Below are positions 38,880 through 48,380 of a stretch of 58,110 nt of DNA, piece by piece. The position numbers and the translations under genes were made by a program. The notes below the pieces were generated by a model, which was not told the origin of the DNA, ran no database searches, and was given only the letters and a program-made list of their open reading frames with translations. The stretch's first letter is position 1. Each line of letters starts with the position of its first letter. Origin of the DNA: Amaricoccus sp. (GTDB taxonomy: Bacteria; Pseudomonadota; Alphaproteobacteria; Rhodobacterales; Rhodobacteraceae). The stretch lies in assembly GCF_017993425.1 (NCBI RefSeq), contig NZ_JAGOMQ010000028.1, forward strand, positions 1 through 58,110. The letters run 5' to 3'.

Positions 38880-39074
38880 CTACGCCTCTGACGTCAGACG
38901 CACGTTTGGCGTCGATCCCGCAGTAGCAAAACGGCCGTCACGCCCCTCCCGCACGAGGCTCTCGCTGTCGGTCCCCCGCCGCAAGCGCGCCCGCATCCGG
39001 GCAGCGGCGCCGGCAAAATCGGCGGCGGCCTCCGCGAGGGCCTTGTCGACGTTCTGGGTGATGCGCTGCCCCAC
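38880..39074 (-). CDS. Hypothetical small helical protein
   Basis: A 64-residue open frame from GTG with AGGGAGG about five bases upstream. The first 35 residues (GQRITQNVDKALAEAAADFA) would form an amphipathic helix; the tail is basic and disordered. No family is recognised. It lies in the 389-base gap between the SIMPL gene and metY, where nothing else is seen. Confidence 0.4.
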   Translation of the reverse strand: MGQRITQNVDKALAEAAADFAGAAARMRARLRRGTDSESLVREGRDGRFATAGSTPNVRLTSEA

Positions 39075-39191
39075 GGCGGCCTCCCTGAAGGATGACGCCA
39101 GTGATGTCGTAGCGCGGTCATCGTCACAAGCGCGCTCCGTCCGCGATCTTCCCGTCGAAGAGGCTGATCGCGGACGGACGCGGTAGGGCCG

Positions 39192-40475
39192 TCAGCCGAC
39201 GGCCTTGACCAGCGCCTGCTCGAGGTCGGCGATCAGGTCGTCGACGTTCTCGATGCCGATCGACAGGCGCACGACGTTCGGGGCGGCGCCCGAGGCGATC
39301 TGCTGCTCGGGCGTCAGCTGGCGGTGGGTGGTCGAGGCGGAGTGGATGATCAGCGAGCGCGCGTCGCCGAGGTTGGCGACGTGGCTGAAGAGCTCGACCG
39401 CGTCGACGAACCGCACGCAGGCCTCGTAGCCGCCCCTGAGCGCGAAGGTGAAGAGCGCGCCCGCTCCCTTCGAATAGAGCCGCTTCGCCCGGTCGTGGTA
39501 GGGCGAGGAGGGCAGGCCCGCATAGGTGACGAACTCGACCTCCGGCCGCGCCTCCAGCCAGGCGGCGACCTTCTCGGCGTTCTGGACGTGGCGCTCCATC
39601 CGCAGCGACAGCGTCTCGATGCCGAGCAGCGTCTGGAAGGCGGTGGTCGGGGCCATCGTCATCCCGAGGTCGCGCAAGCCCACGGCGATGCCGTGGAAGG
39701 TGAACGCCATCGGCCCGAAGGTCTCGTGGAACCTCAGCCCGTGATAGGCGACCTCCGGCTCGGAGAGCGAAGGGAACTTGCCGCTGGCCGACCAGTCGAA
39801 CTTGCCGCTGTCGACGATGCAGCCGCCGGTGACCGTGCCGTTGCCGGTGAGGTACTTCGTGGTGGAGTGGACGACGAGGTCCGCCCCCTGCTCCAGCGGC
39901 CGGCAGAGCCAGGGCGTCGCCGAAGTGTTGTCGACGATCAGCGGCACGCCGGCGCGCCTCGTCACCTCGGCGACGGCGGGAATGTCGGTGACGTAGCCGC
40001 CGGGATTGGCGATCGACTCGCAGAAGACCGCGCGGGTGTTCCCGTCGATGGCGGCCTCCAGCGCCGCGAGGTCGTCGAGGTCGACGAACTTCGCCTCCCA
40101 GCCGAAGCGGCGGATGGTGTGGGTGAGCTGCGTGTAGGTGCCGCCGTAGAGCCGCGTCGAGGCGACCACGTTGCAGCCCGGCCGCATCAGCGGGAAGAGC
40201 GCCATGATCTGCGCCGCGTGCCCCGAGGAGCAGCAGACCGCGCCGACGCCGCCCTCGAGCGTGGCGATGCGCTCCTGCAGGACCGAGACGGTGGGGTTGG
40301 TCAGGCGCGAATAGATGAAGCCCACCTCCTGGAGGTTGAAGAGCGCCGCCGCATGGTCGGCGTCGCGGAAGACGTAGGCGGTGGTCTGGTAGATCGGCGT
40401 CTGCCGAGCGCCCGTGGCCGGATCTGGCCGGGCGCCGGCGTGGATCGCCAGCGTGTCGAAGCCGTATGCGCTCAT
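39192..40475 (-). CDS. metY: O-acetylhomoserine sulfhydrylase family PLP enzyme
   Basis: A 427-residue Cys/Met-metabolism enzyme. The PLP lysine is K207 in HSTTKYLTGNG, and D182 in VDNTSATPWLC binds the pyridine nitrogen. ARQTPIYQTTAYVF and YSRLTNPTVSVLQERIA are typical of O-acetylhomoserine sulfhydrylases, which are longer (about 425) than MetB/MetC (about 390). It makes homocysteine from O-acetylhomoserine and sulfide. I looked upstream for a SAM riboswitch and did not find one. Confidence 0.93.
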   Translation of the reverse strand: MSAYGFDTLAIHAGARPDPATGARQTPIYQTTAYVFRDADHAAALFNLQEVGFIYSRLTNPTVSVLQERIATLEGGVGAVCCSSGHAAQIMALFPLMRPGCNVVASTRLYGGTYTQLTHTIRRFGWEAKFVDLDDLAALEAAIDGNTRAVFCESIANPGGYVTDIPAVAEVTRRAGVPLIVDNTSATPWLCRPLEQGADLVVHSTTKYLTGNGTVTGGCIVDSGKFDWSASGKFPSLSEPEVAYHGLRFHETFGPMAFTFHGIAVGLRDLGMTMAPTTAFQTLLGIETLSLRMERHVQNAEKVAAWLEARPEVEFVTYAGLPSSPYHDRAKRLYSKGAGALFTFALRGGYEACVRFVDAVELFSHVANLGDARSLIIHSASTTHRQLTPEQQIASGAAPNVVRLSIGIENVDDLIADLEQALVKAVG

Positions 40476-40759
40476 CGTCTCTCCCCCGGGGGTTCTTCCT
40501 TGGCGGGCGGACGCTATGCGAGCCGCCGCGGCGAGGCAACGGGGCGCGCCCCGGGGGCGGCGCCGCGGACGTCGCCCGCGCCGGCGTCGGGGTTCCGGTT
40601 AACCCTCGGCGCGGGGCGACGCGGCGCGTCAGCGCTTCGTTAAGGCCCGCCATGCAGGCTCCGGGGCGGGGTAGCCCGGCCTTTCGGCGCGGGCGTGTGT
40701 GGGGAGCGAGCGGCCGGACGCATGCGTCCGGCGCGCCGCGGCGTGTCGCGGGGGTGGAC

Positions 40760-42394
40760 ATGGGCCGCATGAAGGTGTCGACGCCGGTCGGGGACGTGCG
40801 CCTCGACGGGGTGACCTCGAGCTACGCCTGGGCGGACCTGCGGGTGAGCTTCAGCATTCCGGACGCAAGGGCCGACTACGGCTCGGGCTACATCGACCCG
40901 GTGATCTCGAAGTTCTCCGCGATCAGCGCCACGCAGGCGACGACGGCGCGGTGGATCCTCGAGCGCGGCGGCGGGTTCTCGGTCGAGGGGTTCACCGGGC
41001 TGCGCGTCACCGAGGGGGCGCGCGGCTCGGGCGCCGGCGAGATCCGGCTCGGCAACGCCGGCGGGGTCTCCACCGCCTACGGCTACATGCCGGGCGATCA
41101 TCCGCTGAGCGGCGACGTCTGGTTCGGGCTCGCCGGCCGCCGGCCGGTCGCCGGGAACTACGACCACCTGATCATGCTGCACGAGCTCGGCCACACGCTG
41201 GGGCTGAAGCATCCCCACGAGCGCGACGGCCGCTTCGGCGCGTTGCCGACGGGCTGGGACAGCATGGAATACACGGTGATGACCTACCGCCCGTGGATCG
41301 GCGCGGCGGCGAACGGGCTGCGCGCCGAGAAGGGCGGCTACGCGCAGAGCTTCATGATGCTCGACATCGCGGCGCTGCAGCGGCTCTACGGGGCGGATTT
41401 CACCACCAACGCCGGCGACACGGTCTATCGCTGGACGCCTTCGGGCGGGCAGACCTACGTCGACGGCAAGGCGGCGATCACGCCGGGCGAGAACCGCATC
41501 TTCCTGACGGTGTGGGACGGCGGGGGCAGGGACACCTACGACCTCTCGGCCTACCGGACCGACGTCCGGATCGACCTGACCCCGGGCGGGCATTCGGTGC
41601 TCTCGAAGAGCCAGCTCGCCGACCTCGGCGGCGGGCCGAACGGCGGCGACGCGCGGGGCAACGTCTTCAACGCGCTGCAGTACCGGGGCGACCCGCGCTC
41701 GCTGATCGAGAACGCCGTGGGCGGCGCGGGGGACGACGTCCTCATCGGCAACGCCGCGGCGAACCGGCTCCTCGGGGGGGCGGGCGACGACCGGCTGCTC
41801 GGCGGGGCGGGGAACGACGTGCTCTACGGCGGCGCCGGCTTCGACCGGCTCTGGGGCGGGGCGGGGAACGACACGCTGCACGGCGGGACGCTCGGCGGGG
41901 TCCTGTCGGGCGAGGCCGGGAACGACCGGCTCTACGGCGGTGCGGGGGCGGACCAGCTCCTCGGCGGGACGGGCGTCGACCTGCTGCGCGGCCGGGCGGG
42001 CGCGGACCGGCTGGTCGGCGGGACCGGCGCCGACACGCTGATCGGCGGGACGGGGGCGGACACGTTCCGGTTCCTCTCCTGCGCCGACTCGGCGCCGGGC
42101 GCGGCCGACCATATCCTCGCCGGCGACGGCGCGGCGGCCTTCGAGGGCGTCGGGCGCGCGGCCGGCGACCGCATCGACCTGAGCGCCATCGACGCCGACG
42201 CCCTGACCCGCGGCGACCAGGCCTTCGTCTTCGGGACCAAGACGGACAAGGGCTGCCTCTGGGTGGTCGAGATCGGCGGCGACACCTGGGTCCGCGGCAA
42301 CGTCGACAACGATCGCGCCCCCGAGTTCGAGCTGGTCATCGAGGACGGCGGGGTGCGGGCGTCGAGCTACACGGCGCACGATTTCATCCTGTGA
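40760..42394 (+). CDS. Serralysin-like M10 metalloprotease with RTX repeats, secreted
   Basis: A 544-residue exoprotease. The zinc site is HELGHTLGLKH (H141, E142, H145, H151), followed by the Met-turn in VMTYRPW (M174). From about residue 330 there are haemolysin-type repeats (GGAGDDVLIG, LLGGAGDDRL, LYGGAGADQLLGG) that bind calcium. There is no N-terminal signal, and the C-terminus ends DFIL, the Asp-plus-hydrophobic type I export signal of serralysins. Export would need an ABC/TolC machine, which is not in the window. A GTG six bases upstream is an alternative start. Confidence 0.92.
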   Translation: MGRMKVSTPVGDVRLDGVTSSYAWADLRVSFSIPDARADYGSGYIDPVISKFSAISATQATTARWILERGGGFSVEGFTGLRVTEGARGSGAGEIRLGNAGGVSTAYGYMPGDHPLSGDVWFGLAGRRPVAGNYDHLIMLHELGHTLGLKHPHERDGRFGALPTGWDSMEYTVMTYRPWIGAAANGLRAEKGGYAQSFMMLDIAALQRLYGADFTTNAGDTVYRWTPSGGQTYVDGKAAITPGENRIFLTVWDGGGRDTYDLSAYRTDVRIDLTPGGHSVLSKSQLADLGGGPNGGDARGNVFNALQYRGDPRSLIENAVGGAGDDVLIGNAAANRLLGGAGDDRLLGGAGNDVLYGGAGFDRLWGGAGNDTLHGGTLGGVLSGEAGNDRLYGGAGADQLLGGTGVDLLRGRAGADRLVGGTGADTLIGGTGADTFRFLSCADSAPGAADHILAGDGAAAFEGVGRAAGDRIDLSAIDADALTRGDQAFVFGTKTDKGCLWVVEIGGDTWVRGNVDNDRAPEFELVIEDGGVRASSYTAHDFIL

Positions 42395-42486
42395 GGCGGC
42401 GGCGGAATCCGGCCGGCGCGCGCGTCTCGCGATTGCGCCGGGCGCGCCGGCAGGCGATACTGTCGCGTCACAGGGGAGTCCCTCGG

Positions 42487-42750
42487 ATGCGCGATATCGG
42501 CTTGGGCGAGCCTGCCACGGCCAGTGTCATCGATTTCTACGCCCGGACCCATGAGCGGAACGATCTCGTGCTGCGCACGAGCGTCGCCATGCGGGCGATG
42601 CGGTCGATCCTGTCGCGCTGCGGCCTCAGCGACGCGGAGCTGCTGGCGTTGATCGAGGCCTCGGCCGTCCGCCACTGCGCCGCGGTGGAGTTCGATTTCC
42701 CCCGCCGCAAGCGGCCGGCGAGCGAGGCGGTCACGTCGCCGGCGGCCTGA
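42487..42750 (+). CDS. Hypothetical small protein
   Basis: An 87-residue protein with GGGGAG about eight bases upstream of the ATG. It is probably all-helical and basic at the end (FDFPRRKRPASE), with several Cys. No family is recognised. It lies 92 bases after the protease on the same strand, so it could share its transcript, and is convergent to sdaA. Confidence 0.5.
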   Translation: MRDIGLGEPATASVIDFYARTHERNDLVLRTSVAMRAMRSILSRCGLSDAELLALIEASAVRHCAAVEFDFPRRKRPASEAVTSPAA

Positions 42751-42777
42751 TCGCCTCCCCGTTGGCGGGGCGCCGGG

Positions 42778-44172
42778 TCAGCACTCGGGAAGGTTGACGG
42801 CGAGGCCGCCGGTCGAGGTCTCCTTGTACTTCACGCTCATGTCGTGGCCGGTCTGGCGCATGGTCTCGACGCAGGCGTCGAGCGGGACGATGTGCGTCCC
42901 GTCGCCGCGGAGCGCGAGGGAGGCGGCCGCCACCGCCTTGATCGCGCCGAGGCCGTTCCGCTCGATGCAGGGGACCTGGACGAGGCCCTTCACCGGGTCG
43001 CAGGTCATGCCGAGGTGGTGCTCGAGCGCGATCTCGGCGGCGTTCTCGATCTGGGCGTTGGTGCCCCCGAGCGCGGCGCAGAGGCCGGCGGCGGCCATCG
43101 CGGCGGCGGAGCCGACCTCGCCCTGGCAGCCGACCTCGGCGCCGGAGATCGAGGCGTTGGTCTTGATGATGCCGCCGACGGCCGCGGCGGTCAGCAGGAA
43201 GTCGCGGATGCCGGCGTGGGTCGCGCCGACGCAGTGGTCGCGGTAGTAGCGGATCACCGCCGGCACCACGCCGGCGGCGCCGTTGGTCGGCGCGGTGACG
43301 ACCTGGCCGCCGGCGGCGTTCTCCTCGTTGACCGCCATCGCGTAGACCGAGAGCCAGTCGTTGACGGTGTGGGGCTGGGCGAGGTTGTTGCCGCGCTCGG
43401 CGAGCAGCGCCTCGTGGATCGCCTTCGCCCGGCGGCGGACCTTGAGGCCGCCCGGCAGGATGCCGTCGGCGGCGAGGCCGCGGTCGATGCAGGCGTCCAT
43501 CACCGACCAGAGGCGGTCGAGGCCGGCGTCGAGCGGGACGTGGCGCCCGGCGGTCTCGTTGGCGCGCTTCATCCGGGCGATGGAGAGGCCGGAGGCTTCG
43601 CCCATCGCGAGCATCTCGGCGGCGGTGGCGAAGGGGTGGGGGCGGGTGACCTTGGCGTCGTCGCCCTTCATCGTCTCGGTGCGGAGCTGGCGCTCGGTCA
43701 GCACGAAGCCGCCGCCGATCGAGTAGTAGGTCTCGGTCAGGTGCAGGTTGCCGGCGGCGTCGAAGGCGCGGAGCACCATGCCGTTGGCGTGGCCGGGGAG
43801 CGGGGGCCCGTAGTCGAAGACGACGCCCTCCGCGGGGTCGAAGGCGAGGGGTCCGACGCCGGGGACCTCGATCCGGCCGGTCTCGCGGAGGGCGGCGAGG
43901 CGGCGCTCGGCCTCGTCGGGGTCGAGGGTGTCGGGGACGAAGCCGAGAAGGCCGAGGATCACCGCGCGGTCGGTGGCGTGGCCCTTGCCGGTGAAGGCGA
44001 GGCTGCCGTGGAGCGTGGCCTCCAGCCGGGCGGCGCTGGCCGAGCCGGGGATGCGGTCGGAGCCGTCGCGGAGCGCGTCGAGGAAGCGCGCGGCGGCGAG
44101 CATCGGGCCCATCGTGTGCGACGACGACGGGCCGACGCCGATCTTGAAGATGTCGAAGACGCTGAGGAACAT
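42778..44172 (-). CDS. sdaA: L-serine ammonia-lyase, iron-sulfur dependent, single chain
   Basis: A 464-residue enzyme converting serine to pyruvate and ammonia. The N-terminal beta domain ([16 protein letters not shown] at residue 9) is fused to the alpha domain. Cluster cysteines are likely those in [24 protein letters not shown] and near the C-terminus, which ends PEC as in the E. coli type. It lies next to the sox genes, fitting a route from sarcosine via glycine and serine to pyruvate. A palindrome lies 28 bases upstream of its start. Confidence 0.95.
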   Translation of the reverse strand: MFLSVFDIFKIGVGPSSSHTMGPMLAAARFLDALRDGSDRIPGSASAARLEATLHGSLAFTGKGHATDRAVILGLLGFVPDTLDPDEAERRLAALRETGRIEVPGVGPLAFDPAEGVVFDYGPPLPGHANGMVLRAFDAAGNLHLTETYYSIGGGFVLTERQLRTETMKGDDAKVTRPHPFATAAEMLAMGEASGLSIARMKRANETAGRHVPLDAGLDRLWSVMDACIDRGLAADGILPGGLKVRRRAKAIHEALLAERGNNLAQPHTVNDWLSVYAMAVNEENAAGGQVVTAPTNGAAGVVPAVIRYYRDHCVGATHAGIRDFLLTAAAVGGIIKTNASISGAEVGCQGEVGSAAAMAAAGLCAALGGTNAQIENAAEIALEHHLGMTCDPVKGLVQVPCIERNGLGAIKAVAAASLALRGDGTHIVPLDACVETMRQTGHDMSVKYKETSTGGLAVNLPEC

Positions 44173-44199
44173 GGGCCGCCTCCGGCTGCGCCAACCCGG

Positions 44200-44217
44200 G
44201 CTAACACGCGTGATAGC
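44200..44217. promoter_or_regulatory. GCTAACACGCGTGATAGC palindrome in sdaA promoter
   Basis: Seventeen of 18 bases match the gyrA-upstream palindrome. On the minus strand TTGACC lies about two bases upstream of it and TAGCCC overlaps its downstream end, so the site would lie between -35 and -10 of a plausible sdaA promoter, where a bound protein should repress. Confidence 0.55.
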
Positions 44218-44562
44218 TGGGTCAATATGCTGATTTCACGAGGATTTTCTGCTTCGTTAACCCGGCGGAAGGGAAGATGGACGCGAATTGGCGGCGCTCC
44301 GCCTGGGTCGGGCGGGGCGGGCCGCAGTTGCGGCCACAAGGTGCGCGCAGGTGCGCGCAGAGTCCTTTGTCTGGCGCAGGCCTGTGGGCCTGCGCCGGCG
44401 GGGCGCTCGCCGCCCCCGCACCCCCGGCACTGCTCTCCAGGTTTCTGGCCGGAAGAGGAAGGGGCCGCATGCGGCAGCCGCGGATCCGGCGGGAGGCCGG
44501 GGCGGCGGCGGCGGCGGCGCGGCGGAGGGTGGCGGCGTAGGTCATGGGGCGCGCGCAGGGCC
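44218..44562. other. Gene-free interval between sdaA and soxG
   Basis: Apart from the sdaA promoter at its left end, I see no gene, RNA or repeat here. Short open frames on both strands are Arg/Ala/Pro-rich with no ribosome-binding site. It follows the end of the sox operon, so its right part is the 3' untranslated region; no T-tract terminator is visible. Confidence 0.5.
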
Positions 44563-45027
44563 TCAGAGGCCTGCGGCGAGCTCGCGCTCGGCGAGGGCGA
44601 GGAGGGCGCGGACGTGGGGGGCGAAGGAGCGCCAGACGGTGAGGTGGAAGCGGCCGGGAGCCTCGCGGGTGACGACGACCTGCACGCTGTCGAAGATCGT
44701 CCGCGCGCCCGAGCCGACGGGCATCGCCGCGAGGTCGCGGGGGCAGCCGGTGGCGAGGAGGTCGAGGACGGCGGGGCCCTCGAGCGCGTAGGTGATCTCG
44801 CGGTCGGTGACCTCCACGGCGCTCAGGGGCTGCGGCAGGGCGGCGATCAGGGCGGCGGCGCCGTCGCCTTCGAGCAGCCACTCGTCGGGGCCGAGGCAGA
44901 GGGCGGCGCCCTCGCGCGCGCCGATCCGGGTCGGCAGGGGCTGGCCCGCGGGATCGGCGAGGCGGAGCGAGATGCGGGGGCTCGGCGGCAGCTCGGTGAT
45001 GGTCACGCCGGCGGCGGTGGCGGTCAT
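44563..45027 (-). CDS. soxG: Sarcosine oxidase gamma subunit
   Basis: A 154-residue subunit of heterotetrameric sarcosine oxidase. Family strings are visible: ITELPPSPRISLRLAD, LCLGPDEWLLEGDG and GSGARTIFDSVQVVVTREAP then WRSFAPHV. Start ATG 45027 follows the soxA stop by 16 bases with GAGAGGAGAG upstream. It is the last gene of soxBDAG. Confidence 0.9.
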   Translation of the reverse strand: MTATAAGVTITELPPSPRISLRLADPAGQPLPTRIGAREGAALCLGPDEWLLEGDGAAALIAALPQPLSAVEVTDREITYALEGPAVLDLLATGCPRDLAAMPVGSGARTIFDSVQVVVTREAPGRFHLTVWRSFAPHVRALLALAERELAAGL

Positions 45028-45043
45028 GGGCGTCGCTCTCCTC

Positions 45044-48043
45044 TCAGGCGCCCAGCCGGGCGTTCTCGGGGTCGAGGAAGGCCGTGGCCCTCGTGACCTT
45101 CGCCGCGATGGTCCGGTCCGGCATGGGGATGTGCAGGGTCTCGCCGTCGCGGGCGCGGCCATCGGCGACGACGGCGAGGGCGATGGAGCGGCCGAGGGCG
45201 TCGGACCAGTAGGCCGAGGTCACGTGGCCGAGCATGGTCATCGGCTTCGGCTGGGCCGGGTCGGCGACGATCTGGGCGCCTTCCTGGAGCACCACCTTCG
45301 GGTCCTCGGTGAGGAGGCCGACGAGCTGCTTGCGGCCTTTCGCCACCATGTCGGGGCGGGTGAGGGAGCGCTTGCCGACGAAGTCGGGCTTCTGCTTGCC
45401 GATCGCCCAGGCGAGGCCGGCGTCGTCGGGGGTGAGGGTGCCGTCGGTGTCCTGGCCGACGATGATGTAGCCCTTCTCGGCCCGCATCACGTGCATCGCC
45501 TCGGTGCCGTAGGGGGCGATGCCGTGTTGCTGGCCGGCCTCCCAGAGCTTTTCCCAGAGGGCGCGGCCGTGGCGGGCGGGGACGTTGACCTCGAAGCCGA
45601 GCTCGCCGGTGAAGGAGACCCGGAAGAGCCGCGCCGGGAAGCCGGCGACGGTGCATTCGGCGACGGCCATGTGGGGGAAGGCCTCGGCCGAGATGTCGAG
45701 GCCGTCGACGAAGGGGGCGAGGAGCTTGCGGGCGTTGGGGCCTTGCAGGGCGACGACGGCCCATTGCTCGGTGGTGGAGGTGAGCCAGACCTTGAGGTCG
45801 GGCCATTCGGTCTGGAGGTAGTCCTCCATCATGTTGAGCACGCGCGCCGCGCCGCCGGTGGTGGTGGTGACGTGGAAGCGGTCCTCGGCCAGCCGGCCGA
45901 TCACGCCGTCGTCGCGGATGAAGCCGTCCTCGCCGAGGAGGAGGCCGTAGCGGCAGCGGCCGGGGGCGAGCTTGGCCCAGGGGTTGGTGTACATCCGCTC
46001 CATGAAGGTGACGGCGTCGGGGCCGACGACCTCGATCTTGCCCAAGGTGGAGGCGTCGAAGATGCCGACGGAGGCGCGGGCGGCGCGGCACTCGCGCGAG
46101 ACGGCGGCGTGCATGTCCTCGCCGGGGTTCGGGAAGTAGCGGGCGCGGCGCCAGAGGGCGACGGGCTCGAAGACCGCGCCGTTGGCCTCGGCCCAGGGGT
46201 CGATCGGCGTCTTGCGGGTGGCCTCGAAGGTCGCGTCCTTGTGGTAGCCGGCGAAGGCGCCGAAGGTGGTCGGCGAGTAGGGCGGGCGGAAGGTGGTGAG
46301 GCCGACCTGCGGCGGCGCCTTGCCGAGGGCGTCGGCGGCGATCATCAGGCCGTTGACGTTCGACATCTTGCCCTGGTCGGTCGCCATGCCGTTGGTGGTG
46401 TAGCGCTTGACGTGCTCGATCGAGCGCATGCCCTCGCGGACGGCGAGGCGGATGTCCTTGGCGGTGACGTCGTTCTGGAAGTCGATGAAGGCCTTGGCCT
46501 TGCCGGGGTCCCTGTCGGTTGGCAGCTCCTTGCAGGTGACGCCCGAGCCGGTGCGGTCGGCGTCGACGGCGAAGGTGGGGGCGGCGACGTCGTGGCCGGC
46601 GTCGCGGGCGGCGAGGGCGCCGGCCTCGGCTCCGTCGGCCAGCGCGGCGGCGACGCCCCAGAGGCCGCGGCCGGCGCCGGCGATCTGCACGGCCTCGGTC
46701 TTGGCGCCGGGCAGGTAGACCTGCAGCGTCTCGTCCCAGGCGAGCTTGCCCTGGGTGTGGCTGAAGAGATGCAGGCAGGGCGTCCAGCCGCCGCACATCA
46801 GCACGGTGTCGCAGGCGACGTCGCGGGCCTCGCCGGCCTTGCCTTCGGCGACGCGGTTGACGCGCAGGGACCTCACGCGGAGGCGGCCGGAGGTTCCGGT
46901 GACGGTGCGGCCGAGCAGGGTCTCGATGCCGAGGGCGCGGGCGCGGTCGGTCAGCGCCGGGTCGACCGTCGCGCGCACGTCGACGATGACGGCGGGCTTC
47001 GCGCCGGCCTCGGCGAGGTCGAAGGCCGCGTGCCAGGCGCTGTCGTGCGACGTGACGATCGCCGGGCGGTCGCCGACCTTGACGCCGTAGCGGTGGAGGT
47101 AGGTCTGGGCGGCGCCGGCGAGCATCACGCCGGGGCGGTCGTTGCCGTCGAAGACGAGGGGCTTCTCCAGCGCGCCCTGGGCGAGGACGACCTCGCGGGC
47201 GCGGACCTTCCACATCCGCTCGCGCGGGGCGCCGGCGGGCGGCGTGTCGAGGTGGTCGGTGAGGCGCTGGCAGAGGCCGACGAGGTTCTGGTGGTAGTAG
47301 CCGATCGCGGTGGCGCGCGGCAGGACGGCGACGTTCGGCAGCGAGGCGAGCTCGGCGAGGGTGGCGGCGAGCCAGTCCCAGGCGGGCTTGCCGTCGATGG
47401 TGACCGAGGGCTCGGAGAGCAGCGTGCCGCCGGGCTCGGAATGCTCGTCGACCAGCATGACCGACGCACCGGAGCGGCCGGCGGCGAGCGCGGCGGCGAG
47501 GCCGGCGGGGCCGGCGCCGACGACGAGAACGTCGGTGTGGGCGAAGCGGGAGGCGTAGGTGTCGGCGTCGGGCTCGGTCGGGGAGACGCCGAGGCCCGCG
47601 GCGTTGCGGATCACCGGCTCGTAGACGCGGTCCCAGAAGGCGCGGGGCCACATGAAGGTCTTGTAGTAGAAGCCCGCGGAGAAGAGCGACCCGAGGTTGT
47701 CGTTGATCGCGCCCATGTCGAAGGCGAGCGAGGGCCAGCGGTTCTGGCTGGTGGCCTCGAGGCTCGCCCGCAGCTCCTGCAGGGTGGCGCGGGTGTTCGG
47801 CTCGAAGCGGCCCGGCCCGCGGCGGGCGCCCATGAGCGCGTTCGGCTCGTCGGAGCCCGCGGAGACGACGCCGCGCGGGCGGTGGTACTTGAACGAGCGG
47901 CCCATCAGGTGGACGCCGTTGGCGAGCAGCGCCGAGGCCAGCGTGTCGCCGGCGAGGCCGGCATAGCTCTTGCCGTCGAAGGTGAAGCGGACCGGGCGGG
48001 CGTGGTCGACGCGGCCGCGGTTCGGGAGGCGGTAGCTGGTCAT
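45044..48043 (-). CDS. soxA: Sarcosine oxidase alpha subunit
   Basis: A 999-residue subunit. The N-terminal 2Fe-2S-like domain (FTFDGKSYAGLAGDTLASAL) is followed by a NAD-binding Rossmann domain with VVGAGPAGLAAALAAGRSGA near residue 175, and a C-terminal aminomethyltransferase-like (GCV_T) domain with folate-binding features (VSFTGELGFEVNVPARHG). The complex demethylates sarcosine to glycine, giving methylene-THF or formaldehyde and peroxide. Its ATG overlaps the soxD stop by four bases. Confidence 0.96.
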   Translation of the reverse strand: MTSYRLPNRGRVDHARPVRFTFDGKSYAGLAGDTLASALLANGVHLMGRSFKYHRPRGVVSAGSDEPNALMGARRGPGRFEPNTRATLQELRASLEATSQNRWPSLAFDMGAINDNLGSLFSAGFYYKTFMWPRAFWDRVYEPVIRNAAGLGVSPTEPDADTYASRFAHTDVLVVGAGPAGLAAALAAGRSGASVMLVDEHSEPGGTLLSEPSVTIDGKPAWDWLAATLAELASLPNVAVLPRATAIGYYHQNLVGLCQRLTDHLDTPPAGAPRERMWKVRAREVVLAQGALEKPLVFDGNDRPGVMLAGAAQTYLHRYGVKVGDRPAIVTSHDSAWHAAFDLAEAGAKPAVIVDVRATVDPALTDRARALGIETLLGRTVTGTSGRLRVRSLRVNRVAEGKAGEARDVACDTVLMCGGWTPCLHLFSHTQGKLAWDETLQVYLPGAKTEAVQIAGAGRGLWGVAAALADGAEAGALAARDAGHDVAAPTFAVDADRTGSGVTCKELPTDRDPGKAKAFIDFQNDVTAKDIRLAVREGMRSIEHVKRYTTNGMATDQGKMSNVNGLMIAADALGKAPPQVGLTTFRPPYSPTTFGAFAGYHKDATFEATRKTPIDPWAEANGAVFEPVALWRRARYFPNPGEDMHAAVSRECRAARASVGIFDASTLGKIEVVGPDAVTFMERMYTNPWAKLAPGRCRYGLLLGEDGFIRDDGVIGRLAEDRFHVTTTTGGAARVLNMMEDYLQTEWPDLKVWLTSTTEQWAVVALQGPNARKLLAPFVDGLDISAEAFPHMAVAECTVAGFPARLFRVSFTGELGFEVNVPARHGRALWEKLWEAGQQHGIAPYGTEAMHVMRAEKGYIIVGQDTDGTLTPDDAGLAWAIGKQKPDFVGKRSLTRPDMVAKGRKQLVGLLTEDPKVVLQEGAQIVADPAQPKPMTMLGHVTSAYWSDALGRSIALAVVADGRARDGETLHIPMPDRTIAAKVTRATAFLDPENARLGA

Positions 48044-48342
48044 TTCGCCTCTCCCGTCAGGCTGGCGACGTCGGGGCGGGGCGCGCCCGCCTTGTAGGTG
48101 GCGAGGAACTTGTCGCCGACGGTCTCGCGCACCGCGTTGAAGAAGCGGGCGCAGCCGTTGACGTGGCGCCAGCGCTCGAAGTGGACGCCCTTCGGGTTGG
48201 CGCGGACGAAGAGGAAGTCGCGCCATTCCTCGTCGCTGAGCGCCGAGGGGTCGGCGGGCCGGGAGACGTGGGCCTCGCCGGCATAGGCGAACTCCAGCTC
48301 GGGGAGGTCCTGCTCGCAGTAGGGGCAATGGATCAGCAGCAT
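48040..48342 (-). CDS. soxD: Sarcosine oxidase delta subunit
   Basis: A 100-residue zinc-binding subunit with C6 and C9 in HCPYCEQDLPELEF and a later histidine and HVNGCARFF motif, as in known delta subunits. WRDFLFVRANPKGVHFERW is diagnostic. It lies 38 bases after soxB and overlaps soxA. Confidence 0.94.
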   Translation of the reverse strand: MLLIHCPYCEQDLPELEFAYAGEAHVSRPADPSALSDEEWRDFLFVRANPKGVHFERWRHVNGCARFFNAVRETVGDKFLATYKAGAPRPDVASLTGEAK

Positions 48343-48380
48343 GGCGGGACCTCAGTGCGTGTTCGCGGTCATGCGCGCCG

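Noticed and set aside
40476-40700. SAM riboswitch upstream of metY
   Set aside because: I looked for SAM-II, SAM/SAH and SAM-V type motifs on the minus strand and found none of their conserved strings.
44277-44540. Small plus-strand gene between sdaA and soxG
   Set aside because: No ribosome-binding site, low-complexity translation, and its frame includes operon 3' sequence.
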